Positions 14,960 through 22,811 of a stretch of 26,194 bases of DNA are shown piece after piece. How positions within the stretch are numbered: position 1 is the first letter of the stretch; each line of letters starts with the position of its first letter. This stretch comes from DATHNF01 sp035486285. Its GTDB lineage: Bacteria > Patescibacteriota > Saccharimonadia > Saccharimonadales > UBA4665. Under the pieces are notes generated by a model. That model saw nothing but the letters and a program-made list of their open reading frames with translations. It had not been told where the DNA came from and ran no database searches. A program made the translations under genes and the position numbers. Location: NCBI GenBank assembly GCA_035486285.1, contig DATHNF010000011.1:1-26194 (forward strand), given 5' to 3'.

Positions 14960-15081
14960 AGTGAATCATTCCTTAACTCCCGTAATCAAAGCTGTTGTGT
15001 TTAATGTGTTGTAAATATGTGTGCCAGAAGTTGCGTAGCCTTTACCGCCTAAGCTATACTGCTACTAAGATAAAAATGCAA

Positions 15082-15151
15082 GCTTCTTAAGAAGCATTTA
15101 ATTACTAAAGGGCTCTCGTACTCGGTTCAAATTTGAAACCCAAATGTACGA
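15082..15151 (+). promoter_or_regulatory. Two palindromes upstream of hsp20
   Basis: GCTTCTTAAGAAGC (15082-15095) is a perfect 14-base palindrome. TTCAAATTTGAA (15126-15137) is a perfect 12-base palindrome nested inside outer arms TCGTAC (15116-15121) and GTACGA (15146-15151). They lie 40-105 bases before the Hsp20 start. A heat-shock operator or a temperature-sensitive RNA fold is possible. Neither matches the CIRCE element. Confidence 0.4.
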
Positions 15152-15188
15152 AAGCTGCACACTAAAAGTAGTGGAGGGTAACACTATT

Positions 15189-15677
15189 ATGGCGCGACGC
15201 AATCGCGACGACGATCTGTTGCTAGAAGAAGATGAATTAACCGCGGCCTTTCTGGGTGACGAGGCCGGTGTTCCCGTTGGCGCTGATCAACCAGCTGGTG
15301 CGCCTGCTGGACCCGTTGCTGCCGATGATGAGTGGGACGAGGACGATAATGTACCTGGTCAGCTAGCTGTCGATGTGTACGAAACGCGCGAAAAACTAGT
15401 AGTCAAAGCCCGCACGGCCGGCGTCAATAAGAACGATCTCGACGTCAGCATCTCAGACAACCAGCTCACTATTCGCGGTACGCTTAGTTCCGGGAATGAA
15501 GAAGGTGTTGAGAATTACTTCCTGCAAGAATGTTACTGGGGCGAGTTCTCGCGCACTATTGCGCTTCCCGTACCAGTCAAGGAAGAGGAGATCGAGGCTG
15601 TCCTCAAAGACGGCGTCCTGACCATTAGCTTCGGCAAGGTCCAACAGGATACGGTCAAGAAGATCCAAGTTTTGTAA
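15189..15677 (+). CDS. Hsp20/alpha-crystallin family small heat-shock protein
   Basis: The predicted protein has 162 residues. An acidic disordered N-terminal part (about 1-60) precedes the alpha-crystallin domain (about 60-155). The domain has the usual strands: LAVDVYETREKLVVKARTAG, DLDVSISDNQLTIRG, ECYWGEFSRTIALP, and the late VLKDGVLTISFGK strand that holds the conserved A-x-x-x-n-GVL signature. It should act as an ATP-independent chaperone that holds unfolding proteins in the cytoplasm. ATG 15189 is preferred because GGAGGG lies ten bases upstream; the frame is open 15 codons further without such a signal. Palindromes upstream may regulate it, and a strong terminator follows. Confidence 0.9.
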   Translation: MARRNRDDDLLLEEDELTAAFLGDEAGVPVGADQPAGAPAGPVAADDEWDEDDNVPGQLAVDVYETREKLVVKARTAGVNKNDLDVSISDNQLTIRGTLSSGNEEGVENYFLQECYWGEFSRTIALPVPVKEEEIEAVLKDGVLTISFGKVQQDTVKKIQVL

Positions 15678-15715
15678 ACATACGCTTGGCTCTTAGGATA
15701 AAGATACTGTCCAAA

Positions 15716-15749
15716 TTAATAAGACCCCGATAATCCGGGGTCTTATTAA
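15716..15749. terminator. Bidirectional terminator between hsp20 and the pilin genes
   Basis: TTAATAAGACCCCG (15716-15729) pairs with all 14 bases of 15736-15749 around a 6-base loop. The A/T-rich outer stem gives U-runs in both directions, suiting the two convergent transcription units. Confidence 0.85.
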
Positions 15750-15817
15750 TTGCACTACGCAAGCTTCGAGCGATTGCCCATATATCTTCTGGCTTATGTG
15801 CTGGAAGCGGACTTTTC

Positions 15818-16243
15818 TTACTGGGTAACAGTACTGCTCTGGTTGAGCACAAAGTGAACTATCAACTGCGCTAGGGCGACTATGACTAAGCCCACTATGG
15901 CGTAAATAAGCGTATTTTTGGCGTTACCGACACTACCGCTATCACCACCAGAGGTAATGTAACGGAAACCACCGTAAATTATCATAACCACGGAGACTAC
16001 ACCAACTACAATCGAGAAGATCTTCACGATGCTAGCAGCGGCAGTAGAGACATTGGTCGTTGTGTCGCTACAATCTATAGCAGAGCCGCTCCCTAAGGCA
16101 CCGTTTGCCCCGGCTGCAATGTTAGTAGCAGTGTTCGAGCAAGTTCCGGCAGCGGCAGATACAGCTACTGGTACAAGCATAGGCATTACAAGCATCAGCG
16201 TCGTGGCTATCATGAACATACGTCTTTTGAGTTTTTGAATCAT
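15818..16243 (-). CDS. Type IV secretion pilin-like protein, paralogue 6
   Basis: The predicted protein has 141 residues. It has a signal peptide (MIQKLKRRMFMIATTLMLVM ... VSAAAG), a short exported segment with two cysteines (about 35 and 59), and two membrane segments around the conserved loop VIIYGGFRYITSGGDSGSVG ... AKNTLIYAIVGLVIVALAQL. This two-helix hairpin with a G-G-x-x-Y-x-T-S-G-D turn is that of the T4SS pilin family (PF18895-type, VirB2/TrbC-like) common in CPR. It is probably exported and polymerised or held in the membrane. GAAAGG lies five bases before ATG 16243, and the gene has its own promoter at 16271-16299, so it can be made independently of the five upstream paralogues. 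Confidence 0.85.
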   Translation of the reverse strand: MIQKLKRRMFMIATTLMLVMPMLVPVAVSAAAGTCSNTATNIAAGANGALGSGSAIDCSDTTTNVSTAAASIVKIFSIVVGVVSVVMIIYGGFRYITSGGDSGSVGNAKNTLIYAIVGLVIVALAQLIVHFVLNQSSTVTQ

Positions 16244-16270
16244 ACGGACCTTTCATTACTTTTACTTAAC

Positions 16271-16299
16271 TTTATACTACAGAAATCTTGCTTAATCAA
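16271..16299 (-). promoter_or_regulatory. Promoter of pilin paralogue 6
   Basis: On the minus strand, TTGATT (16299-16294), a 17-base spacer and TATAAA (16276-16271) give a leader of about 20 bases containing GAAAGG before ATG 16243. Confidence 0.6.
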
Positions 16300-16318
16300 G
16301 CTTGTGCTCGCTTTCATT

Positions 16319-16762
16319 TTAATGGCAGTTCGGATCGTTCGCAAGGATTGTGCTGTTAGATGGGCAGACTTGGGCGCCACTAGAAGTACTGAGGGCGAAG
16401 TGTACTAAGAATTGAGCCGCGGCCGCGATGGCTAGCCCGATGAGCGCATACACGAGCGTGGTCTTCGCTGAGCCGACCCTTCCTGCATCTCCGCCGGAGG
16501 TGGTGTACTTAATGCCGCTAATAATGATCATAATGACTCCGGCCATACCGGCTACGACACTAAGGATGACGACCACGCTGCTAACCACGCTGTCGATGCT
16601 GGTGCCGCCACCACCGACTTGGCTGAGACCGTTGTTGGCGTCGTCTTTTAAGTCTGCCACGACGGGGTTCAGAGGCAGGGCGTTAGCAACGACCGGGCTG
16701 AATAAGGCAAGACCGGTTATGCTAATTACTAGTGTTAGGATTGCGATTTTTAGATGTTTCAT
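16319..16762 (-). CDS. Type IV secretion pilin-like protein, paralogue 5
   Basis: The predicted protein has 147 residues. It has a signal peptide (MKHLKIAILTLVISITGLAL ... VVANA), then membrane segment one (about 58-82) and IIISGIKYTTSGGDAGRVGS, then AKTTLVYALIGLAIAAAAQF as segment two. A short Cys-containing tail (C133, C146) follows, which the other paralogues lack. The turn (KYTTSGGDAGRVGSAKTTLV) is almost the same as in paralogue 6, so these two are the closest pair. AGAGGA lies about eight bases before ATG 16762. It is separated from paralogue 4 by 12 bases. Confidence 0.85.
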   Translation of the reverse strand: MKHLKIAILTLVISITGLALFSPVVANALPLNPVVADLKDDANNGLSQVGGGGTSIDSVVSSVVVILSVVAGMAGVIMIIISGIKYTTSGGDAGRVGSAKTTLVYALIGLAIAAAAQFLVHFALSTSSGAQVCPSNSTILANDPNCH

Positions 16763-16774
16763 GATTAGTTCCTC

Positions 16775-17179
16775 TTAGGTTATCTTATCCAGAACGAAGG
16801 CTACTATAGCCTGCGCCAATGCGGCTACCAAAACACCGATGAGCGAATATACCAAGCCAGTACGCGCCGAAGCGATAGCGTTCGCATCACCGCTGGCAGT
16901 AATCAGACGGACGCCGCTGAGCACTATGCCGATGACAGCACCGATACCAACCACTACCGATATGATGTCGATAGCTCCCTTAATAATATTGACTATAGGG
17001 TTATTGGTGCCATTATTGCCCTGTTGGGCGCTGACATCACCGCAGACATCAGGTGACCCACCGACGCTGCCATTGCCACAATTCGAGAAAATTTCAACAG
17101 CACCGGCGTGACTCGTCAATACCGCCGCTGGAGCTAGCAACAAAGCCAAAAGGCCGAGGACTGTCAGTAGCCGTCTCAT
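16775..17179 (-). CDS. Type IV secretion pilin-like protein, paralogue 4
   Basis: The predicted protein has 134 residues. It has a signal peptide (MRRLLTVLGLLALLLAPAAV ... SHAGA), two cysteines in the exported part (34, 46), and the two-helix core with GIVLSGVRLITASGDANAIA and SARTGLVYSLIGVLVAALAQ. The start overlaps the stop of paralogue 3 by four bases (ATGA), and GGGGAA lies just upstream, indicating translational coupling. Its role in fibre formation is inferred from the family. Confidence 0.85.
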   Translation of the reverse strand: MRRLLTVLGLLALLLAPAAVLTSHAGAVEIFSNCGNGSVGGSPDVCGDVSAQQGNNGTNNPIVNIIKGAIDIISVVVGIGAVIGIVLSGVRLITASGDANAIASARTGLVYSLIGVLVAALAQAIVAFVLDKIT

Positions 17180-17505
17180 AAGTTCCCCAATACTAACGAT
17201 ACTATCGCTTCGGCCGTCAGTGCAACCAATAAGCCAATCAGGGCATAGACAATAGTGTTACGAGCCTTGGCCGTCTCTTGCGGATTGCCTTGGGCGGTTA
17301 CGAACCGTAGACCGGCGATGACAATAAATAGCACCGCCAGGGCAGCTATAATAGCAATCACAATCTGTATGATCGCTTGCAAGTCGCCACTAGTGTTAGT
17401 CGCTTGCGGCAATCCAGTCTGGCAGCCAGCGCCATCTCCACCAGCATCACAAAAGCCAGTGGCCCCAAATCTTCCCAGCAACTGGGCTGCTAGTACATAC
17501 ATCAT
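17176..17505 (-). CDS. Type IV secretion pilin-like protein, paralogue 3
   Basis: The predicted protein has 109 residues. There is no classical cleavable signal; a short N-terminal hydrophobic stretch (MMYVLAAQLLG) is followed by two cysteines (19, 28). The two membrane segments surround VIAGLRFVTAQGNPQETAKA and RNTIVYALIGLLVALTAEAI. It is coupled to paralogue 2 by a four-base overlap and to paralogue 4 by another. It is a VirB2/TrbC-like two-helix protein by its turn motif. Confidence 0.85.
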   Translation of the reverse strand: MMYVLAAQLLGRFGATGFCDAGGDGAGCQTGLPQATNTSGDLQAIIQIVIAIIAALAVLFIVIAGLRFVTAQGNPQETAKARNTIVYALIGLLVALTAEAIVSLVLGNL

Positions 17506-17864
17506 GAGACACTCTTGGCAATGAAGGCCACGATTGCCGCCGCCATAACCGCTATGGCTAAGCCGACAAGTGCGTTTACGATAGTATTCTTGGCCTGTCC
17601 CGTCTTGTCGGGCTCGCCTTGGCTAGTGGTATATATGATGCCACCGTAGATTACAAAAACGAAAGCGATGATGGCAGCCACCCTGAGTAGAATTTCAATG
17701 ATAGCGGCTACAACCAGCCAAATGTCGCTCAGGCTGGTAATGCTCGGGCTACACAAGCCATTGGAGTCAGTAGCGCTCGGCAAATATTCATACCAGGTCG
17801 GGAACCCTAGGAAACTGCCGCCTCCGCAGGCCGCCGCGAAATGAAAGAATAGTGCGTTTATCAT
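17502..17864 (-). CDS. Type IV secretion pilin-like protein, paralogue 2
   Basis: The predicted protein has 120 residues. The N-terminal part CGGGSFLGFPTWYEYLP (13-29) is a segment I recall as conserved in Saccharibacteria pilin-like proteins. A third cysteine (38) follows, then helix one, VIYGGIIYTTSQGEPDKTGQ and AKNTIVNALVGLAIAVMAAA. It has no strong cleavable signal peptide. It starts one base inside the stop of paralogue 1 (TAATG) and overlaps paralogue 3 by four bases, so the first four paralogues form a tightly coupled unit. Confidence 0.85.
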   Translation of the reverse strand: MINALFFHFAAACGGGSFLGFPTWYEYLPSATDSNGLCSPSITSLSDIWLVVAAIIEILLRVAAIIAFVFVIYGGIIYTTSQGEPDKTGQAKNTIVNALVGLAIAVMAAAIVAFIAKSVS

Positions 17865-18508
17865 TAGTGAAGAAACCCTGCCGGAATTATATAGTTCAAT
17901 ATGGCGTATCCAAAGATATATATCAAGAGCGCGATGAGCGTGCTGCGGATCCGTCCGATAGCTAGAGCTGTGGCCTGCGGATCGCCACGGGAGGCCGAAT
18001 ACTGGATACCGCCAACGACGATAGAGCCGACAATAACTAAACCAACACCGTCCGAAAGTATGCGAATGATGGCAAACGTGGCATCGGCTATGGGATTACC
18101 CTCGCCCTTACAGCCGATATCAATGCTCACTTGCACGGCTTCGCTGCCGCCACCACAGGGTGTCGCGGTTGTGGGGGGGCTATAGCCTTTGCCGACTACC
18201 CCGGATGCTTTGGCGGCAGTATAGGCGTTACACTGGCTCTTGAGTTTGTTGGTGCCGTACTTGGCGCAGATTTTACCTTCGGCAGCGTCGAGAGCGGTTT
18301 GGGTCGAGTAGTCTTTGCAGTTTCCGCCTAGTTTCTGGCCTTTGATCTTTTGGAGGGCAGGGCATATTTGATTATCCAATATACTCTGGAGCGTTGGATT
18401 AACAGCATCGGCATGCGCCTGGCCTGAGCCAGAAAAGACCGCGCCCACGACCGCCAGTACGATTACCATACCGACCAAGACAATATTTTTCATAATACGC
18501 TGTTGCAT
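17864..18508 (-). CDS. Type IV secretion pilin-like protein with Cys-rich exported domain, paralogue 1
   Basis: It has 214 codons from ATG 18508; ATG 18493 would begin MKNIVLVGMVIVLAVVGAVF and give the cleaner signal peptide. The exported part (about 33-135) has eight cysteines, including QCNAYTAAKASG, which resembles the Cys repeats of the VirB6-like protein across the divergent promoter. The membrane hairpin has VIVGSIVVGGIQYSASRGDP and IGRIRSTLIALLIYIFGYAI, more divergent than the other paralogues, and ends PAGFLH. As first gene of the unit and the largest, it may be a minor or tip component. That role is inferred. No Shine-Dalgarno sequence is apparent. Confidence 0.8.
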   Translation of the reverse strand: MQQRIMKNIVLVGMVIVLAVVGAVFSGSGQAHADAVNPTLQSILDNQICPALQKIKGQKLGGNCKDYSTQTALDAAEGKICAKYGTNKLKSQCNAYTAAKASGVVGKGYSPPTTATPCGGGSEAVQVSIDIGCKGEGNPIADATFAIIRILSDGVGLVIVGSIVVGGIQYSASRGDPQATALAIGRIRSTLIALLIYIFGYAILNYIIPAGFLH

Positions 18509-18535
18509 GCTTTGTATTTCTTAGGCTACCTTACT

Positions 18536-18563
18536 ACTATAGATTATTATGGAATTTCGTAAA
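18536..18563 (-). promoter_or_regulatory. Promoter of the pilin gene cluster
   Basis: On the minus strand, TTTACG (18563-18558), a 16-base spacer and TATAGT (18541-18536) lie about 27 bases before ATG 18508, in the region shared with the divergent VirB6-like gene. Confidence 0.5.
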
Positions 18564-18637
18564 GAGAAAAACAAGTTCAGGTCGAAAAATCCCCTAGCTA
18601 GTTTAGCAGTGCAGACCATTACGCTTGTGTTATCTTG

Positions 18638-18646
18638 TGCTATAGT
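18638..18646 (+). promoter_or_regulatory. Extended -10 promoter of the VirB6-like gene
   Basis: TGC followed directly by TATAGT (18641-18646), with TTACGC 16 bases upstream, predicts a start near 18653 and a leader of about 16 bases that lacks a Shine-Dalgarno sequence. Confidence 0.55.
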
Positions 18647-18668
18647 AAAGACAAAGTAAGAATAAAAA

Positions 18669-21398
18669 ATGAAACGCCGCTTACTCTATTTAGCCCCCAT
18701 CTTGCTTGTCCTTGCTTCTCTTGGTGCCAGCTTCATTCAGCCACCACAAGCCATTGCCGCGTCGTCAGCCGCAGCATCAGATTGTAATAGCACCGAGTCG
18801 GGCGGTACCCCAGGAGACATAAAATCCTGTGAGCAAGGCTACGATGGTGCTGTCGCCGGAAAATCAAAGATCGATGCTTGCCCAAACAGCATGGGTGAAG
18901 GCAGCCGAGATCCGAATTCGCTGAGCCAAGCCCAATGTAATGCCGGCTGGACAGATGGCGAAGCTGCGGTAGCCAGAAATAAAGGTACCACTCCGACACC
19001 GCCCACAAGCCCCAGCCCGGCAGCCCAACAAGACTGTAATAAAACCGAGTCGGGCAGCGCACCATCGATTGCCGCATGTGAAATAGGTTATGACGATGCG
19101 GCGTCTGGCCAGCCCCAAGATCCAACCTGTGCCGCACTTGGTTCGGGATCAAAGACCCTAGGCAGCTCCAGCGATTGCGACCAGGGCTATAAAGACTATG
19201 GAGCGGTAAAGGCCGAGGACGATGCTACTTGTCCTACTTCGACATATCCTGGTAGTCAGCAAGCTGCTTGTATCGCAGGTTTATCGGCCGCTCAAGCCGG
19301 CCAAGACGATAGCGTTTGCGCTAGTAAATCCGGTAGTGATCAAACAGCCTGCGAGGCAGGCTTCAAGGCTGGCGGCGGGACACCAAGCGTTGGCGGCAGC
19401 ACCGCGCCACCGAGCTGTGAGGCTTCGGGCTTTAGTCTATCGTGGATTTTGTGTCCGATAATTGAAGGGGCCGCCAACGCTACCGATGGTATCTATAACA
19501 ACATTGTTAAGCCCTTATTAGTAACAAAGCCAATTGAGCTCACCAACCCCAGCAGTGACCCCACGCATACTTACGACATTTGGTCGAATTTCAGGGTCTA
19601 CGGTGACATTTTTCTAGTAATAGCTCTCCTGGTAATTGTTTTCGGTGAGTCTCTTGGGGGTGGGTTAATTGACGCATACTCGGCCAAGAAGATATTGCCG
19701 CGTTTGTTAATCGCGGCAGTATTAATCAATTTGTCCATCTATCTCGTGGCACTAGCCGTAGACCTGACAAACATTATTGGTAGTGGTATAGCAAACTTGA
19801 TCGAAGCGCCTTTCACAATCTCCGGTGCTTACACTCTCCATATCGGAGGAGCGACTGGTGATTTGGGCGTAGCCGGCCTGCTTACGGGCGGAATCTGGGC
19901 AGCAGCTGGAGGTGGTGCTTTAATAGAGTTCTTGTTGCTCATGGTTATGATACCCGCTTTCTTGACGTTCGTAGCCATTTTGGTAACCGTTATACTGCGG
20001 CAAGGCCTTATAGTTTTATTAGTGTTGGTGTCGCCGGTAGCTTTTGCCTTGTACTGCCTCCCTAACACTGAGCAATATTTTAGGAAGTGGTGGGATTTAT
20101 TACTAAGAACCCTTTTGGTGTACCCGCTCATAGCTATACTGTTTGCTTTGGGTAATGTTTTGTCTGTGACTATTAATTCGACTGCTAGCGGTATTACTGG
20201 TTCGCTCACAGCGCTGTTGTCAGTCTTCGCGCTTTTCGCCCCCCTATTCCTTATCCCGTATAGCTTCCGCATAGCTGGCGGGCTACTGGGTAGGTTTCAC
20301 GACCTTGCCACTACGACACGGCAGCGCGCGCATGAGGGTATTAAAGGTAACGCTAGTGATCCCGACAGCTGGCGCCGCAGGTCCAGGAGCAAGCTGCGAC
20401 AGCGTTACGCTGAAAGAGGGATGGATGGCAAAGGACTGGCTACCAATGTTATACCGCCGACTAATCCGCTTAGTAGATCGGGTAGGCGAGAGTGGCGACA
20501 AAACAGAGAAGCTCGCCGGGCTTCCAGCAGAACAATACTTGGACAGCAATTCTTTGAGAATGATAGCGTAGCCAAGGCTAACAAGGGTAACGACCAGTAC
20601 TACCAAGCTGTGGCTAGCCGAAGAGTGGCGGAGGCGAAACGGGACGCCTTACCGGTTGGCTCCCCAGAGCGGGCGTCTTGGGACCAGGCCATTGCCGCAT
20701 CCCGGATTACACCTTCCTCGCAGGCAATTAGGATGGCGGCAGCCCAACAGCTCTCCACGACTGGCTTCCAGCTCAGCCAAGGGCAGCAGGGTTATAACGA
20801 ACTGGCCGAGACTATGGCCGATATCACTGGAGCTCAACTGACACGAAGAGGCAACAACGTCATGGGCGCAACCGGGCCTAGGGCCGGAGCCTTCTCCGAT
20901 GCCATGGATAACGCCCAGTACAATCTCAGGAACGCTGGTCGTTACGACCTGGGTGGCATTAACCGTGGAGCAGGCTATGATGCCCAAACGGGCACCAGCA
21001 AAGCTTCGCTATACGAACTTGCGAATGCCAAGCCTGAATCTATTAGGGGCATGATGGATGGCCTGCCGTACGGACCCGGCGTTAGCAATGCCCACGCTGT
21101 AGCATACAAAGAGCTGCAATCAATGCTGCCAAACAGTAAGGGCGGCACCCGAGACGAAATCGTCAAACAGATACAGAACCTACAGGCTAGGGGCGTTGAG
21201 GACTACATGAGCACGCCTACGGGACGAGCAAGTAGAGGACGAGTTACGTACGATCCTAAGAACCCGTCAGCAGGAACTTGGAGTAATGAAGAAAGAACTC
21301 GAGGCTGGAGAATGGACTACGTACCTGAGACAAATAGCGACATTGCTCAGCGCACTGCTAGAAGCTATGAACGGCCTGACCCGAACCACATCACCTAG
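18669..21398 (+). CDS. VirB6/TrbL-like type IV secretion membrane protein with Cys-repeat exported domain
   Basis: The predicted protein has 909 residues in three parts. (a) A signal peptide (1-31) and an exported region to about 250 with 13 cysteines in repeats of the form C-x-x-G-[YWFL] (CEQGY, CNAGW, CEIGY, CDQGY, CIAGL, CEAGF) spaced by Ser/Gly/Pro linkers. (b) A polytopic core of about 7 membrane segments (250-545), including IFLVIALLVIVFGESLGGGL, AKKILPRLLIAAVLINLSIY and GLIVLLVLVSPVAFALYCLP, typical of the VirB6-like channel protein in CPR loci. (c) About 365 hydrophilic residues, Arg/Gln/Asn-rich, presumably cytoplasmic. The family forms part of the inner-membrane channel. The gene diverges from the pilin cluster and precedes PrgI. 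Part (a) is not part of classical VirB6 and may face the partner cell. Confidence 0.85.
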   Translation: MKRRLLYLAPILLVLASLGASFIQPPQAIAASSAAASDCNSTESGGTPGDIKSCEQGYDGAVAGKSKIDACPNSMGEGSRDPNSLSQAQCNAGWTDGEAAVARNKGTTPTPPTSPSPAAQQDCNKTESGSAPSIAACEIGYDDAASGQPQDPTCAALGSGSKTLGSSSDCDQGYKDYGAVKAEDDATCPTSTYPGSQQAACIAGLSAAQAGQDDSVCASKSGSDQTACEAGFKAGGGTPSVGGSTAPPSCEASGFSLSWILCPIIEGAANATDGIYNNIVKPLLVTKPIELTNPSSDPTHTYDIWSNFRVYGDIFLVIALLVIVFGESLGGGLIDAYSAKKILPRLLIAAVLINLSIYLVALAVDLTNIIGSGIANLIEAPFTISGAYTLHIGGATGDLGVAGLLTGGIWAAAGGGALIEFLLLMVMIPAFLTFVAILVTVILRQGLIVLLVLVSPVAFALYCLPNTEQYFRKWWDLLLRTLLVYPLIAILFALGNVLSVTINSTASGITGSLTALLSVFALFAPLFLIPYSFRIAGGLLGRFHDLATTTRQRAHEGIKGNASDPDSWRRRSRSKLRQRYAERGMDGKGLATNVIPPTNPLSRSGRREWRQNREARRASSRTILGQQFFENDSVAKANKGNDQYYQAVASRRVAEAKRDALPVGSPERASWDQAIAASRITPSSQAIRMAAAQQLSTTGFQLSQGQQGYNELAETMADITGAQLTRRGNNVMGATGPRAGAFSDAMDNAQYNLRNAGRYDLGGINRGAGYDAQTGTSKASLYELANAKPESIRGMMDGLPYGPGVSNAHAVAYKELQSMLPNSKGGTRDEIVKQIQNLQARGVEDYMSTPTGRASRGRVTYDPKNPSAGTWSNEERTRGWRMDYVPETNSDIAQRTARSYERPDPNHIT

Positions 21399-21459
21399 CC
21401 GAAAGGTCGAGCTATGCGCACATGACGGCTCGGACAGTCCTAAAAACTTAAGGCAACCT

Positions 21460-21468
21460 TGCTATAAT
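21460..21468 (+). promoter_or_regulatory. Extended -10 promoter of the PrgI-TraC-VirB4 genes
   Basis: TGC followed by a perfect TATAAT (21463-21468). A start near 21475 would leave a leader of about five bases before ATG 21480. Confidence 0.6.
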
Positions 21469-21479
21469 TAAAAACAATC

Positions 21480-22592
21480 ATGTCATCATACAAACTCATC
21501 CAAGATATCGAGGCCGAAGACCACATTCTGGGGCCGCTGTCGCTGCGGCAGTTTATTTTCGCGCTAGTGGCTGTGTTCTGTTTCTACCTGTGTTTCATAG
21601 CCGTTACCAAGCACGCTGGTTTCTTATTGGTGGCTTTCCTGCCGCCGGGATTGTTTTGCGCGTTTTTTGCCTTCCCGTTTGGCAAGGATCAGCCAACAGA
21701 GGTGTGGGCCTTGGCTAAGATTCGCTTCTTGTTCAAGCCGCGGCGGCGCATCTGGGACCAAAGTGGCGTCAAAGAGCTGGTAACCATTACCGCTCCTAAA
21801 AAAATCGAGACAGTCCTAACCAACGGCCTCAGCCAGAATGAAGTTCAGAGCCGTCTCACAGCGCTGGCCAACACCATTGATAGCCGGGGCTGGGCCATTA
21901 AGAACGTTAACGTAAACACCTACAGCCAGCCGAACCCACTGGCCACACAGAATTCTGATCGCCTGATTGATATTGCCAGTATGCCACAAGAAGTTCCAAA
22001 CTTCGAAGTGCGGCCGGACGAAGACATATTGGACGAGACCAGCAATCCTATCGCGCAGCAGTTTGACCATATGATTACCGAGTCAACGCAGGCGCATCAC
22101 CGGCAATTGGTTAACGAATTCAATAACGTCGCCGGTAGCGCACCTAGCGCGCCAGTTGATTATTGGTTTATGAACCAGCCGGCTATGCCGGCTAACACGC
22201 CGCCAGATCAAACCATGTTCAATACCCAGGTGGTACAACCCGGCAGTACCGCTGCCAGTATAGCCGGCCCGGTAGCCAGCGCCGATGACGAAGCCCTTGC
22301 AGCCCAACTCAAAGCCCAACATGGCGGCCGAGATGGTTCATATGCACATTTACGGACCATTCAGCCACTGGGCAGCGACCAGCCACAACCACCAATCACG
22401 ACCAGCCAGCCAGCACCAGCCGTGGTACCTAACAACAGCGTACCGGTACCTGGCGCTGCGGCCCCCGATCCTGCTATACTATCCTTGGCAAATAACAACG
22501 ATCTAAACGTAGCAACTCTCGCGCGTCAGGCTCAAAAAACTAAGGATGACGGCAAGTTGTCGGATGGTGAAGTTGTCATTTCGCTCCATTGA
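21480..22592 (+). CDS. PrgI family (VirB3-like) type IV secretion protein
   Basis: The predicted protein has 370 residues. The first 110 residues are a PrgI domain: YKLIQDIEAEDHILGPLSLR, then two membrane segments (about 23-43 and 46-67) and PFGKDQPTEVWALAKIRFLF ending in the FKPRRRIWD motif. VirB3/PrgI proteins sit at the inner membrane and anchor the VirB4 ATPase. The remaining 250 residues are hydrophilic and Pro/Ala/Gln-rich and probably disordered, much longer than in the simplest PrgI proteins (about 110-130 residues). The gene opens a unit with the TraC-like and VirB4 genes. It ends in TGA, supporting the standard code. Confidence 0.85.
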   Translation: MSSYKLIQDIEAEDHILGPLSLRQFIFALVAVFCFYLCFIAVTKHAGFLLVAFLPPGLFCAFFAFPFGKDQPTEVWALAKIRFLFKPRRRIWDQSGVKELVTITAPKKIETVLTNGLSQNEVQSRLTALANTIDSRGWAIKNVNVNTYSQPNPLATQNSDRLIDIASMPQEVPNFEVRPDEDILDETSNPIAQQFDHMITESTQAHHRQLVNEFNNVAGSAPSAPVDYWFMNQPAMPANTPPDQTMFNTQVVQPGSTAASIAGPVASADDEALAAQLKAQHGGRDGSYAHLRTIQPLGSDQPQPPITTSQPAPAVVPNNSVPVPGAAAPDPAILSLANNNDLNVATLARQAQKTKDDGKLSDGEVVISLH

Positions 22593-22616
22593 CCGCCTCA
22601 TACCCCGCGGCAAGCA

Positions 22617-22811
22617 GTGAACGACAAACAAAGGTGGGCAAAGATTATGAACTTCCCGGCAATAAAGCAAGTAGTAGCAAATTCTAGTCAGCGAGTGGCC
22701 CGACATTATCAAACGGCCAGTAGCCAATTACCATTGGGCATGGAAGCATGGCACGGCGTTTCGCTATTCACTCATCGCTTACTAGTAATACCGGCCCGGA
22801 GAAAGCAGTGA
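22617..22811 (+). CDS. Possible small coupled protein between PrgI and TraC-like genes
   Basis: It has 64 codons from GTG 22617, or 54 from ATG 22647. The stop overlaps a candidate GTG start of the next gene by four bases (GTGA), a coupling form used elsewhere here. The product is basic, without membrane segment or known motif. It overlaps the alternative ATG (22748) of the TraC-like gene, so either this frame or that start is probably wrong. Confidence 0.35.
   Translation: MNDKQRWAKIMNFPAIKQVVANSSQRVARHYQTASSQLPLGMEAWHGVSLFTHRLLVIPARRKQ

Noticed and set aside
16428..18331. Several plus-strand open frames opposite the pilin genes
   Set aside because: The pilin frames have signal peptides, repeated motifs and coupled starts; the opposite frames are mirror products of their codon bias.
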